From Sphingomonas taxi (GTDB lineage: Bacteria; Pseudomonadota; Alphaproteobacteria; Sphingomonadales; Sphingomonadaceae): 64,000 nt of DNA. Positions 1-7,571 of the stretch are shown one piece after another. Where the stretch lies: the NCBI RefSeq assembly GCF_000764535.1, contig NZ_CP009571.1, forward strand, positions 434,001-498,000, given 5' to 3'. A model generated the notes under the pieces. That model made no database searches. It saw only the letters and a list, made by a program, of their open reading frames with translations, and was not told the DNA's origin. The position numbers were made by a program, and so were the translations under genes. The first letter of the stretch is position 1, and each line of letters begins with the position of its first letter.

Positions 1-200
1 TGACGCTGGCGAGCGACGAGGGGCTGATCGACGGCGGGCTCAAGCTGCGCACGATGCGCCTGCCCGACGTCTTCCAGGATCAGGACAAGCCCGAGAAGCA
101 ATATGCCGAAGCGGGCCTCGACGCCGACCATATCGTCCAGACCGTACTTAAGACTTTGCGTCACAACAGCACCGAGGTGACCGAGGGCGCGCGCGCATGA
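1..200 (+). CDS. dxs: 1-deoxy-D-xylulose-5-phosphate synthase, C-terminal end (partial)
   Basis: Only the last 65 or so codons are inside the window. The frame reads through a segment with [13 protein letters not shown] and [18 protein letters not shown], which matches the end of the C-terminal transketolase-like domain of DXS, where the LPD.F..Q and GLDA.. pattern is typical. DXS condenses pyruvate and glyceraldehyde 3-phosphate using thiamine diphosphate in the first step of the MEP isoprenoid pathway in the cytoplasm. The stop TGA overlaps the ATG of the next small gene (ATGA), so the two are translationally linked. The catalytic parts lie outside the window, so the name rests on the tail alone. 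Confidence 0.8.
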   Translation, partial: TLASDEGLIDGGLKLRTMRLPDVFQDQDKPEKQYAEAGLDADHIVQTVLKTLRHNSTEVTEGARA

Positions 201-349
201 AGGGGTGGACCGCGGTCGTCGTCATCACCGGCCTCGCGCTGGTAGTGCTGATCGGCCTCAACGTCCGCCTCTACCGCGCGATGAAGGCGGCGACGGCCAA
301 GGGGCGCGAGCAGGAGCGGGAGGGAGATGTTTCGCATCCGGGCAGCTGA
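197..349 (+). CDS. small single-span membrane protein
   Basis: A 50-residue reading frame starts at the ATG that overlaps the dxs stop codon. Residues about 5-22 ([16 protein letters not shown]) form one hydrophobic helix. A basic amphipathic stretch rich in Arg, Lys and Glu follows, ending in EGDVSHPGS. The translational overlap with dxs supports it as a real gene; the sequence is too short to assign a function. The C-terminal tail runs to within 18 bases of the antitoxin start and its composition differs from the upstream part, so the tail may have been altered when the toxin-antitoxin pair arrived (inference). Confidence 0.5.
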   Translation: MKGWTAVVVITGLALVVLIGLNVRLYRAMKAATAKGREQEREGDVSHPGS

Positions 350-366
350 TCTGCTATAAGTCGGGT

Positions 367-594
367 ATGAAGCTGACGAGATCTCCTGACGGGTATGTAG
401 TCCGGGTGCCGGCCGATCTGGTTGCGGCTCTCGACTTGCATGAAGGCGACGACGTAACGATTGGGAAGATCGAAGAAATGTCGTGCGACTTGTCCGAAGC
501 CGAGAAGGACGCCCTCGTTGCACGAATGAAGTCTCTGGCGAGACCGTTGCCGCCCGGTTTTAAATTCGATCGCGAGGAAGCGAACTCCCGGTGA
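367..594 (+). CDS. AbrB/MazE-type antitoxin of a VapBC-like module
   Basis: The 75-residue product begins MKLTRSPDGYVVRVPADLVAAL and has the swapped-hairpin AbrB/SpoVT pattern (short beta strands, then an L.L.EGD.V motif) over residues 1-35. A charged C-terminal arm, including RPLPPGFKFDREEA, is of the kind that wraps around the toxin. Antitoxins of this type bind the operon promoter through the AbrB fold and neutralise the toxin with the tail. The ATG at 367 was preferred because the domain begins there; a longer frame upstream has no homology-like content. The stop overlaps the GTG of the toxin by four bases. Base composition is noticeably less GC-rich than in neighbouring genes, suggesting transfer. 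Confidence 0.75.
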   Translation: MKLTRSPDGYVVRVPADLVAALDLHEGDDVTIGKIEEMSCDLSEAEKDALVARMKSLARPLPPGFKFDREEANSR

Positions 595-998
595 GCGCCG
601 GCTTTCTCGATACGAATGTCCTTCTTTACGGCTTTACCGCTGACGATCATCGACAGCCCGAGGCGATGCGTCTTATTCGCGCGGGTTGCGTAATCAGCGT
701 TCAGTGCTTGAATGAATGTGCGTTCGTCGCCCGGCGCAAACTCCGCATGACTTGGGCGGAGATCGCCGACCCCCTTGCGATCATTGTGCAATTGAGCCGT
801 CCGGTCATGCCGGTTACGATCGACCTCCATCGGCTCGGGATACATCTCGCCGAACGCTACACCCTGTCCGTCTACGACGGGATGATCGCGGCGGCAGCCG
901 TCATCGCCGGGTGCGACATTCTCTATTCCGAAGACATGCACCACGGCCTCTTCATCGACGGACGCGTCAGGATCGTGAACCCCTTCGCGCCCGCCTGA
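591..998 (+). CDS. vapC: PIN-domain ribonuclease toxin (VapC family)
   Basis: This 135-residue protein starts with GTG inside the antitoxin stop (GTGA overlap), the usual coupling of a toxin-antitoxin pair. It has the PIN layout: FLDTNVLLY at the N-terminus with acidic Asp7, Glu42 in LNECAF, Asp96 in the SVYDGMIAAAA helix, and an acidic SED near residue 114 before the final strand. These acidic residues bind the metal ions in VapC nucleases, which typically cleave tRNA or rRNA. All of them appear to be present, so the toxin looks intact. Its RNA target cannot be read from the sequence. Confidence 0.82.
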   Translation: MSAGFLDTNVLLYGFTADDHRQPEAMRLIRAGCVISVQCLNECAFVARRKLRMTWAEIADPLAIIVQLSRPVMPVTIDLHRLGIHLAERYTLSVYDGMIAAAAVIAGCDILYSEDMHHGLFIDGRVRIVNPFAPA

Positions 999-1007
999 CG
1001 CGGCCGC

Positions 1008-1679
1008 TCACCGGCCGAGATAATGCGCCTGCGCCGCCTCGGTGGCGTTGATCGCGAGGATCGAACGCGCGTCGCTCGCCGGGCGCGCGCGGCCGCGGCT
1101 GTCGGTGCCCGCGGCGATCACCCGGTTGAGCAACTCCTGCCCCTCTTCCCACCAGCCGATGCCGCTGGCGGCGTTGAGATGCCCCTGCGGCCCGGCATCG
1201 ATGAAATGACTGCCCCATTGCGCGGCGAGGCTGTGCGCGCGGTCGATGCCGATCCACGGATCGTCGCTCGACGCGACGAGGATCGACGGGAAGGGCAGGG
1301 GGGTGCGCGGCGTCGGCGCGAAGCCGCGCAATTCGTCGGGCGCGCCGGGCCGATCCACATCGGCGGGTGCCACCAGCAATGCCCCGGCGACCGGCCAGCC
1401 ATAAGGCTGCGGGCTCAGCTCCGCCCACCACGCCACCGCGAGGCAGCCGAGGCTGTGTGCGGCGAGGATCACCGGCGCCTCGGCGCGGGAAATCGCCTGG
1501 TCGAGCTTGGTCACCCAGGCGTTGCGATGCGGCGTGTTCCACATGCCGAGCTCGACGCGCAGCGTGTCGGGCCGCGAATCCTCCCACAACGTTTGCCAGT
1601 GCGACGGCCCGGAGCCGCCGAGGCCCGGCACGGTCAGGATGGTCGGTTGCACGCTTTCGAAACTGGAAAATCCGGTCAT
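1008..1679 (-). CDS. RBBP9/YdeN-family alpha/beta hydrolase
   Basis: The 223-residue product has the short RBBP9/YdeN hydrolase pattern. An N-terminal ILTVPGLGGSGPSHWQTLWE strand-loop is followed by the nucleophile elbow AAHSLGCLAVAWW (Ser in HSLG), a strand SILVASSDDPW that carries the likely acidic residue, and GPQGHLNAASG with the likely catalytic His. The family hydrolyses small esters, but the natural substrate is unknown. The ATG at 1679 is preferred over an upstream in-frame start because GGAGGGAG precedes it at normal spacing and the core fold begins there. No signal peptide is visible, so it is probably cytoplasmic. It stands alone between the toxin gene and tlyA. Confidence 0.78.
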   Translation of the reverse strand: MTGFSSFESVQPTILTVPGLGGSGPSHWQTLWEDSRPDTLRVELGMWNTPHRNAWVTKLDQAISRAEAPVILAAHSLGCLAVAWWAELSPQPYGWPVAGALLVAPADVDRPGAPDELRGFAPTPRTPLPFPSILVASSDDPWIGIDRAHSLAAQWGSHFIDAGPQGHLNAASGIGWWEEGQELLNRVIAAGTDSRGRARPASDARSILAINATEAAQAHYLGR

Positions 1680-1882
1680 GGCTGCATCTCCCTCCGTGTG
1701 AAAGGGCGTGTCGGGCCGGGGTTCGGATCCTCCGTCCTTCCACACCAGCACAACCACGAAGATAATCCTACTGTTCCACTAGGCAATTGCCGATGCGCCC
1801 AATCGAAGGCGGCGAGCGTCGGAGCGAAGGACCTGCGCATGCGGGGTGACGCGCGCGCCATTTCCGCGCTAGGGCGCGCGTC

Positions 1883-2617
1883 ATGGCAAAGACCCGTGCG
1901 GACCAGATGCTCGTCGATCGCGGCCTTGCGGAATCGCGGACGCGTGCGCAGGCGCTGATCATGGCGGGGCTCGTGTTCGCCGGCACGCGCAAGGTCGACA
2001 AGCCGGGACAGGCGTTCCCCGACGACGTCGCGCTCGACGTGCGTGGGCGCGATCATCCCTGGGTATCGCGCGGCGGCATCAAGCTGGCGCACGGACTGGA
2101 CCATTTCGGTTGGGCCGTCACCGATGCGGTGGCGATCGACGTCGGATCCTCGACCGGCGGCTTCACCGACGTGCTGCTCAGCCGCGGCGCGGCGCGCGTC
2201 TATGCCGTCGACAGCGGCACCAACCAGCTCGCGTGGAAGCTGCGTCAGGATCCGCGCGTCATCGTCCACGAACAGACCAGCGCCCGCATTCTTACCGACG
2301 CGCATATCCCGGAGCCCGTCGACCTGATCGTCTGCGACGCCAGTTTCATCGGTCTTGCCAAGGTGTTGGAACGGCCGATGGGCTTCGCCCGGCCGGGCGC
2401 GCGACTGCTCGCGCTGATCAAGCCGCAGTTCGAGGCGGGGCGGACCGAGGTCGGCAAGGGCGGGGTGATCCGCGATCCGGCAGTCCGAACCCGTGTCTGC
2501 GACGAGGTCGTCGCATGGCTGTCGGCGGAAGGCTGGCCTGCGGTCGGTGTCGTCGAGAGCCCGATCACCGGGCCGGAGGGCAATGTGGAATATTTGGTCG
2601 CCGCGATACGCGATTGA
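1883..2617 (+). CDS. tlyA: TlyA-family S4/FtsJ rRNA methyltransferase
   Basis: The 244-residue protein begins with an S4 RNA-binding domain (RADQMLVDRGLAESRTRAQALIMAG, residues about 5-65). A Rossmann methyltransferase follows, with the SAM-binding motif AIDVGSSTGGFTDVLLSRGA near residue 80, VYAVDSGTNQLAWKLR, and the FtsJ/TlyA catalytic-type segment LALIKPQFEAGR. TlyA enzymes 2'-O-methylate ribosomal RNA; the older 'hemolysin' label is historical. The length matches the family. The gene is monocistronic as far as visible, followed by a TspO gene about 90 bases downstream. Confidence 0.88.
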   Translation: MAKTRADQMLVDRGLAESRTRAQALIMAGLVFAGTRKVDKPGQAFPDDVALDVRGRDHPWVSRGGIKLAHGLDHFGWAVTDAVAIDVGSSTGGFTDVLLSRGAARVYAVDSGTNQLAWKLRQDPRVIVHEQTSARILTDAHIPEPVDLIVCDASFIGLAKVLERPMGFARPGARLLALIKPQFEAGRTEVGKGGVIRDPAVRTRVCDEVVAWLSAEGWPAVGVVESPITGPEGNVEYLVAAIRD

Positions 2618-2706
2618 TCTACAATGGGAACGATCACCGATACGGGTGCTTTACGAAGGCTGCGCGGCGCGGCAAAGCAGGCGTGAACGCTGTTGAGGAG
2701 CATCGG

Positions 2707-3258
2707 GTGGGGGGCATCGCTTCCAAGGGGCAGTTGCGGGTGTCTTTCCTGCGCTGGGCCATCTTTACCGTACCGCTGATCCTGTTGCTCGGCTTCGCCT
2801 CCGGACGGGCGGTGCCGGCGGGTGCCGACAACGGCTGGTACGTCGCGTTGCAGAAGCCGGCGCTGACCCCGCCGGGCTGGGTCTTCCCGGTCGCATGGAC
2901 CTCGCTCTACATCCTGCTCGGCCTTGCGGTGGCGATGATCCTCCATGCGCGTGGCGCGCGCGGGCGGGGACTGGCTCTGGCTGCCTTCGCCGTCCAGTTC
3001 GTCCTCAACCTCGCATGGACGCCGCTGTTCTTCGGGATGCATCAGGTCGGCGCCGCATTGCTGGTCATCGTCGCGATCCTGATCGTAGCGACGATCACCA
3101 CCGTGCTGTTCGGCCGCATCCGCCCGCTCGCCGCGTGGCTGATGGTGCCTTATCTGATCTGGATCAGCTTCGCCGGCGTCCTGACCTGGCGGATCGGCCA
3201 GCTCAACCCCGATGCCGAAACCCTTGTGCCGGCGGCGCATACGTCCCAGATGCTCTGA
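2707..3258 (+). CDS. tspO: TspO/MBR family tryptophan-rich sensory protein
   Basis: The 183-residue membrane protein has five predicted helices and the TspO signature. WYVALQKPALTPPGWVFPVAWTSLY covers the loop and start of helix 2, NLAWTPLFFGMHQVGAALL the third helix, and W..VPYLIWISFAGVLTW the end. TspO proteins bind porphyrins and other tetrapyrroles in the membrane. I chose the GTG at 2707 because GAGGAG lies six bases upstream; an earlier in-frame GTG at 2683 has no convincing ribosome site. It is slightly longer than the usual 160 residues because of a basic N-terminal extension. A second TspO domain, fused to a monooxygenase, occurs at 33403-35157. Confidence 0.88.
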   Translation: MGGIASKGQLRVSFLRWAIFTVPLILLLGFASGRAVPAGADNGWYVALQKPALTPPGWVFPVAWTSLYILLGLAVAMILHARGARGRGLALAAFAVQFVLNLAWTPLFFGMHQVGAALLVIVAILIVATITTVLFGRIRPLAAWLMVPYLIWISFAGVLTWRIGQLNPDAETLVPAAHTSQML

Positions 3259-3290
3259 CACGTAGCATCGCTTTTCCGGGACCCTTCGAT

Positions 3291-3575
3291 ATGCAATCCG
3301 ACAACCGCCTGTTCGACGATCTGGTGAAGCTGGTGAACGGCGCCGCCGGCACTCTGGCCGGCGTCGGCCGCGAGGCCGAATCGGGCGCGCGGGCACGCGC
3401 GCGCGAGTGGATCGGCGGTCTCGACTTCGTCAGCCGCGACGAGTTCGAGGTGGTGAAGGCGATGGCCGTCGCCGCGCGCGACGAAAACGATGCGCTCAAG
3501 GCGCGGCTCGATGCGCTGGAAGCGCGGCTCGGCGCCACCCCGACGCCGTCTGCCGATCCGGTCCCCACCGCCTGA
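3291..3575 (+). CDS. UbiK/YqiC-type accessory factor (BMFP domain)
   Basis: This small 94-residue acidic helical protein begins MQSDNRLFDDLVKLVNGAAGTL. Residues about 40-85 (FVSRDEFEVVKAMAVAARDEN, then a heptad-like LKARLDALEARLG) form a coiled coil. That arrangement is the BMFP (YqiC/UbiK) domain: FVSR.EFE.vk.ma..AR.EN..L..Rl..LE. UbiK helps assemble the ubiquinone biosynthesis complex in proteobacteria, and YqiC homologues are also described as membrane-fusogenic. The Ala/Thr/Pro-rich tail is short. The gene stands between tspO and the ybjN-like gene, 32 bases after the tspO stop. Confidence 0.75.
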   Translation: MQSDNRLFDDLVKLVNGAAGTLAGVGREAESGARARAREWIGGLDFVSRDEFEVVKAMAVAARDENDALKARLDALEARLGATPTPSADPVPTA

Positions 3576-3580
3576 TCGAC

Positions 3581-3613
3581 TTTTCCACAGCTTTATCGAC
3601 AGTGTTGTCCACG
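3581..3613 (+). promoter_or_regulatory. three DnaA-box-like 9-mers phased at 12 bp
   Basis: TTTTCCACA at 3581, TTATCGACA at 3593 and TTGTCCACG at 3605 lie in the same orientation, each starting exactly 12 bases after the previous one. Compared with the general DnaA box TTATCCACA they carry one, one and two mismatches. The cluster sits in the 96-base gap upstream of the YbjN-domain gene. No dnaA, dnaN, hemE or parAB gene is near, so an origin is not supported. A titration or regulatory site, or chance, remains possible. Confidence 0.3.
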
Positions 3614-3671
3614 ATGGGGTTGCCTGGGCGTTTTTGCCTCGGCAGCCTTGTCGTGCGATAGAGGCGTAACG

Positions 3672-4175
3672 ATGCTCGACCACGCTGAACACGAATCCGA
3701 ACCCGACGCCCCCATCGACATGCTCGAGGCCTATTATGCCGCGCATGGCTGGGAGCATGAGCGTCACGACGACGAGATCGTCGCGACGGTGAAGGGCAGC
3801 TGGACCAGCTACGAATTGCGCGCGCTCTGGCGCGAGGACGACAGCGTCCTGCAATTCCTCGCCTTTCCCGACATCAAGGTCACCGACGATCGCCGCGCCG
3901 CGGTCTATGAGGCGATCGGCCTGGTCAACGAGCAATTGTGGATCGGCCATTTCGAGCTCTGGTCGTCCTCGGGCGTGCTGCTCTACCGCCATGCCGCGAT
4001 GATCGACGGCGAGGAGGAGGGGACGATGTCGCTCGGCGCCACCGAATTGCTCGTCGAATCGGCGATCGAGGAGTGCGAGCGCTTCTATCCGGTGTTCCAG
4101 TTCGTGCTGTGGGGCGGCAAGACCCCCAAGGAGGCGCTCGCCGCCGCGCTGATCGAGACGCAGGGCGAGGCCTGA
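3672..4175 (+). CDS. YbjN domain-containing protein
   Basis: The 167-residue soluble protein has the YbjN / type III chaperone-like fold pattern. After an acidic N-terminus come MLEAYYAAHGWEHERHDDEIVATVKGSW, the strands LQFLAFPDIKV, VYEAIGLVNEQLWIGHFELW, LLYRHAAM, and a final helix pair FYPVFQFVLWGGKTPKEALAAALIET. Members are linked to stress and motility phenotypes in enterobacteria, but the biochemical role is unknown. The ATG at 3672 is chosen because GAGG stands eight bases before it, rather than the TTG at 3648. The stop overlaps the proC start (ATGA), so the two genes are probably co-translated. Confidence 0.8.
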   Translation: MLDHAEHESEPDAPIDMLEAYYAAHGWEHERHDDEIVATVKGSWTSYELRALWREDDSVLQFLAFPDIKVTDDRRAAVYEAIGLVNEQLWIGHFELWSSSGVLLYRHAAMIDGEEEGTMSLGATELLVESAIEECERFYPVFQFVLWGGKTPKEALAAALIETQGEA

Positions 4176-4969
4176 TGCGGCTGCTGATGGTCGGTGCCGG
4201 CAACATGGGCGGCGCCATGCTCCGCCGTTGGCTCGCCGCCGGCCTGTCGCCTGCCGACGTCACCGTCGTCAGCCCCAGCGGTCGCGCGATGCCCGATGGC
4301 GTCCGCGTCGTCCCGGCGATCCCCGACGCGGGGGAGGGGGCGTTCGACGTCATCCTGCTCGGGCTCAAGCCGCAGCAATTGGGCCTGTTGCGTGACGGGC
4401 CGCTCGCCGATCATGCGCCCCGCGTGCTGGTGTCGATTCTTGCCGGTGTGGAGGAGGCGACGCTCGCCACGCTCTGCAAGGCGGGCGCGGTGGTGCGTGC
4501 GATGCCGAACCTGCCGGTCGCGATCGGGCAGGGCGTCGTCGCGCTCTTCTCCACCGCCGCCGACGATGCGACACGTGCCGAGCTGACCGAATGGATGCGG
4601 CCGCTCGGCCTCGTCGAATGGATCGCCGGCGAAGCGCAGTTCGACGACGTCACCGCGCTCGCCGGTTGTGGCCCCGGCTTCGTCTTCCGTTTCGCCGATG
4701 CGCTCGCGCAGGCGGGTGCGGCTTTGGGCCTGTCGCAGGATCAGGCGGCGCGGCTCGCGCTGGCGACGCTCGCCGGTTCGGCGACGATGGCCGCAGAGGC
4801 CGACGTCAGCCCCGCGACACTCGCTGATCGTGTCGCCAGTCCGGGCGGCTCGACCCGCGAAGGCCTCAACGTTCTTGACCGCGACGATCGCCTCGTCACC
4901 CTGCTGACCGAGACGTTGGCGGCGTCCGCGGCGCGCAACCGCGCCATGGCGGCGGCAGCGCGGGACTAG
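4175..4969 (+). CDS. proC: pyrroline-5-carboxylate reductase
   Basis: The 264-residue enzyme carries an N-terminal NAD(P)-binding Rossmann fold (LLMVGAGNMGGAMLRRWLAAG, residues 2-22). ILLGLKPQQ and VVRAMPNLPVAIGQGVVAL follow, and the C-terminal dimerisation/active-site domain has ALAGCGPGFVFRFADALAQAGAALGL and the family signature VASPGGSTREGLNVL. It reduces 1-pyrroline-5-carboxylate to proline in the cytoplasm, the last step of proline synthesis. The start overlaps the upstream YbjN gene stop by one base of a shared ATGA. Pairing with a YbjN gene is, as I recall, common in sphingomonads. Length and all motifs are normal. Confidence 0.92.
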   Translation: MRLLMVGAGNMGGAMLRRWLAAGLSPADVTVVSPSGRAMPDGVRVVPAIPDAGEGAFDVILLGLKPQQLGLLRDGPLADHAPRVLVSILAGVEEATLATLCKAGAVVRAMPNLPVAIGQGVVALFSTAADDATRAELTEWMRPLGLVEWIAGEAQFDDVTALAGCGPGFVFRFADALAQAGAALGLSQDQAARLALATLAGSATMAAEADVSPATLADRVASPGGSTREGLNVLDRDDRLVTLLTETLAASAARNRAMAAAARD

Positions 4970-5010
4970 GCCGCCGCGACCGGCGCATCGAGGTCGATGT
5001 GTCTGGATCC

Positions 5011-5085
5011 TGGCTGGGGCGGCAGGATTCGAACCTGCGGATGGCGGCACCAAAAGCCGCTGCCTTACCACTTGGCGACGCCCCA
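5011..5085 (-). tRNA. tRNA-Gln(TTG)
   Basis: The complement strand folds as a standard cloverleaf. The acceptor stem TGGGGCG pairs with CGCCCCA, followed by discriminator G and an encoded CCA (5011-5013). The D-arm contains AAGTGGTAAGGC. The anticodon stem GCGGC/GCCGC encloses the loop TTTTGGT with anticodon TTG (reads CAA, Gln). The T-arm contains GGTTCGAATCC. No intron or mismatch is seen in the acceptor stem. It lies just downstream of ilvE on the same strand. Confidence 0.95.
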
Positions 5086-5164
5086 ACGAGGAGGCGGCCT
5101 TATAGCCGTGTCGACGGGGTTGGAAAGCCCCGCCGGTACGACTTTTCGGGCCGCCCCGACGAAA

Positions 5165-6271
5165 TCAGTCGAGCCGCTGCAACCAGCCGTGCGGGTCGGC
5201 CGCGCGACCGCGCTGGATCGCCGACAGCGCGTCGAGCATCCGCTGCGTGAGCTGACCGGTGCCGCCACCGCCGATCGTGAATCGGCCGTCGACACCGGCG
5301 ACCTCGCCGATCGGCGTCACCACCGCGGCGGTCCCGCAGGCGAACGCCTCGGTCAGGCGACCGCTCGCCGCATCGGCACGCCACTGGTCGATGCCGTACA
5401 GCTCCTCGCGCACCTCGATCCCCTGGTCGCGCGCGATGCGGATGATCGAATCGCGGGTGATGCCGGGCAGGATCGTGCCGGTCAGCGGCGGCGTCACCAT
5501 CGAACCGTCGTCGAACACGAAGAAGACGTTCATGCCGCCCAGTTCCTCGACCCAGCGGCGCTCGACCGCGTCGAGGAAGACGACCTGGTCGCAACCCTGA
5601 CGGATCGCCTCGGACTGGGCGAGCAGGCTGGCGGCATAATTGCCGCCGCATTTCGCCTCGCCGGTGCCACCGGGCGCGGCGCGGGTATAATCCTGGCTGA
5701 CCCAGATCGACACGGCGCGTGCGCCGCCCTTCCAATAGGCGCCGACCGACGAGGCGATCACCATATAGAGATAGTCGGACGACGGTTTGACGCCGAGGAA
5801 CGCCTCGCTCGCGAACATGAAGGGACGCAGGTAAAGCGCGCCGCCCTCGATCTGCGGAAACCAGTCGCGCTCGGTGGCGACGAGCTGCCGGCACGATTGT
5901 AGGAACAGTTCCTCGGGCAGCTCGGGCATCGCGAGCCGGCGCGCGCTGTTGTTGAAGCGGCGCGCATTGGCGTCGGGCCGGAACAGCGCGGTGCCGCCGT
6001 CGTCGAGCCGATAGGCCTTGAGCCCCTCGAAGATTTCCTGCGCATAATGCAACACCGCAGTCGACGGATCGACGGTGATCGGCGCGCGGGCGGTGATCTT
6101 GGCGTCGTGCCAGCCCTCCGCCTCAGTGTAGCGGATCACCGCCATATGATCGGTGAAGACGCGGCCGAAGCCCGGGTCGACCAGCCGCGCGGCGCGCTCA
6201 TTGGCCTCGACCGGGGTCGCGCTGCGATCGAAACGGAAGGTCGGCGCGGCGGCCGTGGAAACACGGGTCAT
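5165..6271 (-). CDS. ilvE: branched-chain amino acid aminotransferase (class IV, long form)
   Basis: The 368-residue PLP enzyme has FTDHMAVIRY and HYAQEIFEGLKAYR near the N-terminus. RRFNNSARRLAMPELPEELF follows, then the PLP-lysine segment GGTGEAKCGGNYAASL (Lys207) and the fold-type IV motif EELGGMNVFFVF with LTGTILPGITRDSI. This matches the long BCAT-II form of about 360 residues. It interconverts Leu, Ile and Val with their 2-oxo acids in the cytoplasm. It is transcribed divergently from the MarR regulator at 6332, with a 60-base shared promoter region. The ATG follows no perfect Shine-Dalgarno but is the only plausible start. Confidence 0.92.
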   Translation of the reverse strand: MTRVSTAAAPTFRFDRSATPVEANERAARLVDPGFGRVFTDHMAVIRYTEAEGWHDAKITARAPITVDPSTAVLHYAQEIFEGLKAYRLDDGGTALFRPDANARRFNNSARRLAMPELPEELFLQSCRQLVATERDWFPQIEGGALYLRPFMFASEAFLGVKPSSDYLYMVIASSVGAYWKGGARAVSIWVSQDYTRAAPGGTGEAKCGGNYAASLLAQSEAIRQGCDQVVFLDAVERRWVEELGGMNVFFVFDDGSMVTPPLTGTILPGITRDSIIRIARDQGIEVREELYGIDQWRADAASGRLTEAFACGTAAVVTPIGEVAGVDGRFTIGGGGTGQLTQRMLDALSAIQRGRAADPHGWLQRLD

Positions 6272-6331
6272 CGATTTCTCTCAGGCATCAGGGGTTGCGG
6301 ACGCGTACGGGCGGGGGCTAAACTGGTCAAC

Positions 6332-6820
6332 ATGGCTGCCACAGCTCCCTCCGCTTCCGCCCAGTTTCTCCGCGAGCCCGAATTGCGTCGCGGCATGGAA
6401 CTGCTGTATTTTGGCCATAGCCATCTCACCCGCTCCGTCGATCAGGGGCTCGCAGCACAGGGATTGGGCCGCGCGCATCATCGTGCACTGTATTTCATCG
6501 CGCGCAAACCCGACCTGACGGTCAGCGAGTTGCTGGGATTGCTCGCGATCACCAAACAGTCCTTGGGCCGCGTACTCAACGAACTAACCGACCGCAAGTT
6601 GGTCGAGACCCGTCCGGGCGAACGCGACCGCCGCCAGCGTCTGCTGCGCCTGACCGAAGAGGGCGCGCGGATGGAGAACGACCTGTTCGAGGCGGTGCGG
6701 ATCAAGATGTCGCAGGCATACCAGACCGCCGGGCAGGATGCGGTGTCGGGCTATTGGGCGGTGCTGGAAGGGATGATCCCCGACGTCGACCTGACGCTGG
6801 TCGAGGGTCTGCGGTCCTGA
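6332..6820 (+). CDS. MarR-family transcriptional regulator
   Basis: The 162-residue protein is a winged-helix MarR regulator. It has dimerisation helices around ELLYFGHSHLTRSVDQGLAAQGLGRAHHRALYFIARKPDLTV, a recognition helix region ELLGLLAITKQSLGRVLNELTDRKLVE, and the wing TRPGERDRRQRLLRLTEEG. In alphaproteobacteria, regulators of this subtype (PetP-like) often stand back to back with the branched-chain aminotransferase gene, as here. The ligand is unknown. Control of the divergent ilvE promoter is likely from position but not shown. A few upstream in-frame codons exist, but the ATG at 6332 begins the conserved part. Confidence 0.85.
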   Translation: MAATAPSASAQFLREPELRRGMELLYFGHSHLTRSVDQGLAAQGLGRAHHRALYFIARKPDLTVSELLGLLAITKQSLGRVLNELTDRKLVETRPGERDRRQRLLRLTEEGARMENDLFEAVRIKMSQAYQTAGQDAVSGYWAVLEGMIPDVDLTLVEGLRS

Positions 6821-6851
6821 CGGGCGGGGGCGGCGCTCGCGCGGCGGCTTG

Positions 6852-7001
6852 CCCGCCGACTGCGCCAGCTACAGCGACGCCTTGACCGCAATACGCCATC
6901 ATCCGGTCGAACGCCGCCTCGCGGATCGCCGCAATCGGCTCGTAGGCGATCCAGCCGGCATTGTGGATCGGCGCGTCAGCCCGTCCGCCGACATCGACCA
7001 T
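6852..7001 (-). pseudogene. remnant of a short-chain dehydrogenase/reductase
   Basis: About 50 residues on the complement read like the middle of an SDR. A D.G.RADAPIHNAGWIAYEPI segment resembles the usual D.LVNNAG..... strand-turn. It is followed by EAAFDRMMA where a complete SDR would continue with VN..G. Then the similarity stops: the frame becomes Ala/Pro-rich and no catalytic Tyr-x-x-x-Lys follows. Upstream there is a stop and no Rossmann glycine motif. I read this as a decayed fragment left between the MarR regulator and the next gene. The match is by eye and short. Confidence 0.4.
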
Positions 7002-7032
7002 GATCCCTCATCCCCGTCCGGCGGCGTTGCGC

Positions 7033-7443
7033 TCACACCCCGTCGGACAGCCCGCCGCCGGCCAGCAGGTGGCGCGCGAGCCGTTCGGCCTCGGCGGCCG
7101 TGGCGCGTACGGCCTGCGGCGTACCGAACGCCTTGACGAGATTGGGGTACATCGCCTCCATCTCCGCCCGCCGCGCGGCATCGGGCTCGATCGCGATCAC
7201 CGCGAGGCAGCGCTCGGCCAAGGCCGTCTTATTGTGTTTGAGCCACTGGCCGCGGGCGACGCGGTCGGCATGTGCCTCCTCCTGGCGGCGCGGCGGATAG
7301 ATCAGCACGAACCGCCCGCCATCGGCGAGCAACCGATCCATTTCCGCGCACCAGCGCGTCGCATAGCCTTCCGTCGCCTCGCCGACGAAGCGCACGATCG
7401 GGTAATCGCGAACGTCGTACAGGGTGTAGACCGGCTCCGTCAT
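7033..7443 (-). CDS. conserved protein of unknown function
   Basis: The 136-residue protein is not a family I can name. It begins MTEPVYTLYDVRDYPIVRF, has a strand GGRFVLIYPPRR followed by a basic helix EEAHADRVARGQWLKHNKTALAERC, then CLAVIAIEPDAARRAEMEAMYPNLVKAFGTPQ, and ends in an Ala-rich helix. The alternating strand/helix pattern with a strongly charged middle resembles small STAS-like or SpoIIAA-like folds, but I see no diagnostic motif. There is no signal peptide or membrane segment. Codon use is ordinary. It is divergent from the DUF6445 gene, with about 130 bases between them. Confidence 0.6.
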   Translation of the reverse strand: MTEPVYTLYDVRDYPIVRFVGEATEGYATRWCAEMDRLLADGGRFVLIYPPRRQEEAHADRVARGQWLKHNKTALAERCLAVIAIEPDAARRAEMEAMYPNLVKAFGTPQAVRATAAEAERLARHLLAGGGLSDGV

Positions 7444-7571
7444 GGCATCGCCTCCGTTGATCCCGTCGCCTTTTCATCATAGATGCTGCGACGCAATAGC
7501 AGAAGTCGGGATATACTTCCTTGCGGGTCCCGCGATTGCATTTTTCGCGCTCATGCCCGACATCGCCGGCG

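Noticed and set aside
1023..1958. Long forward frame opposite the alpha/beta hydrolase gene
   Set aside because: It is Arg/Ala-rich shadow coding caused by high GC; the complement has the hydrolase motifs and ribosome site.
3581..3613. Chromosome replication origin at the DnaA-like cluster
   Set aside because: No dnaA, dnaN, hemE, parAB or AT-rich unwinding region is nearby, and the boxes carry mismatches. Kept only as a site worth checking.
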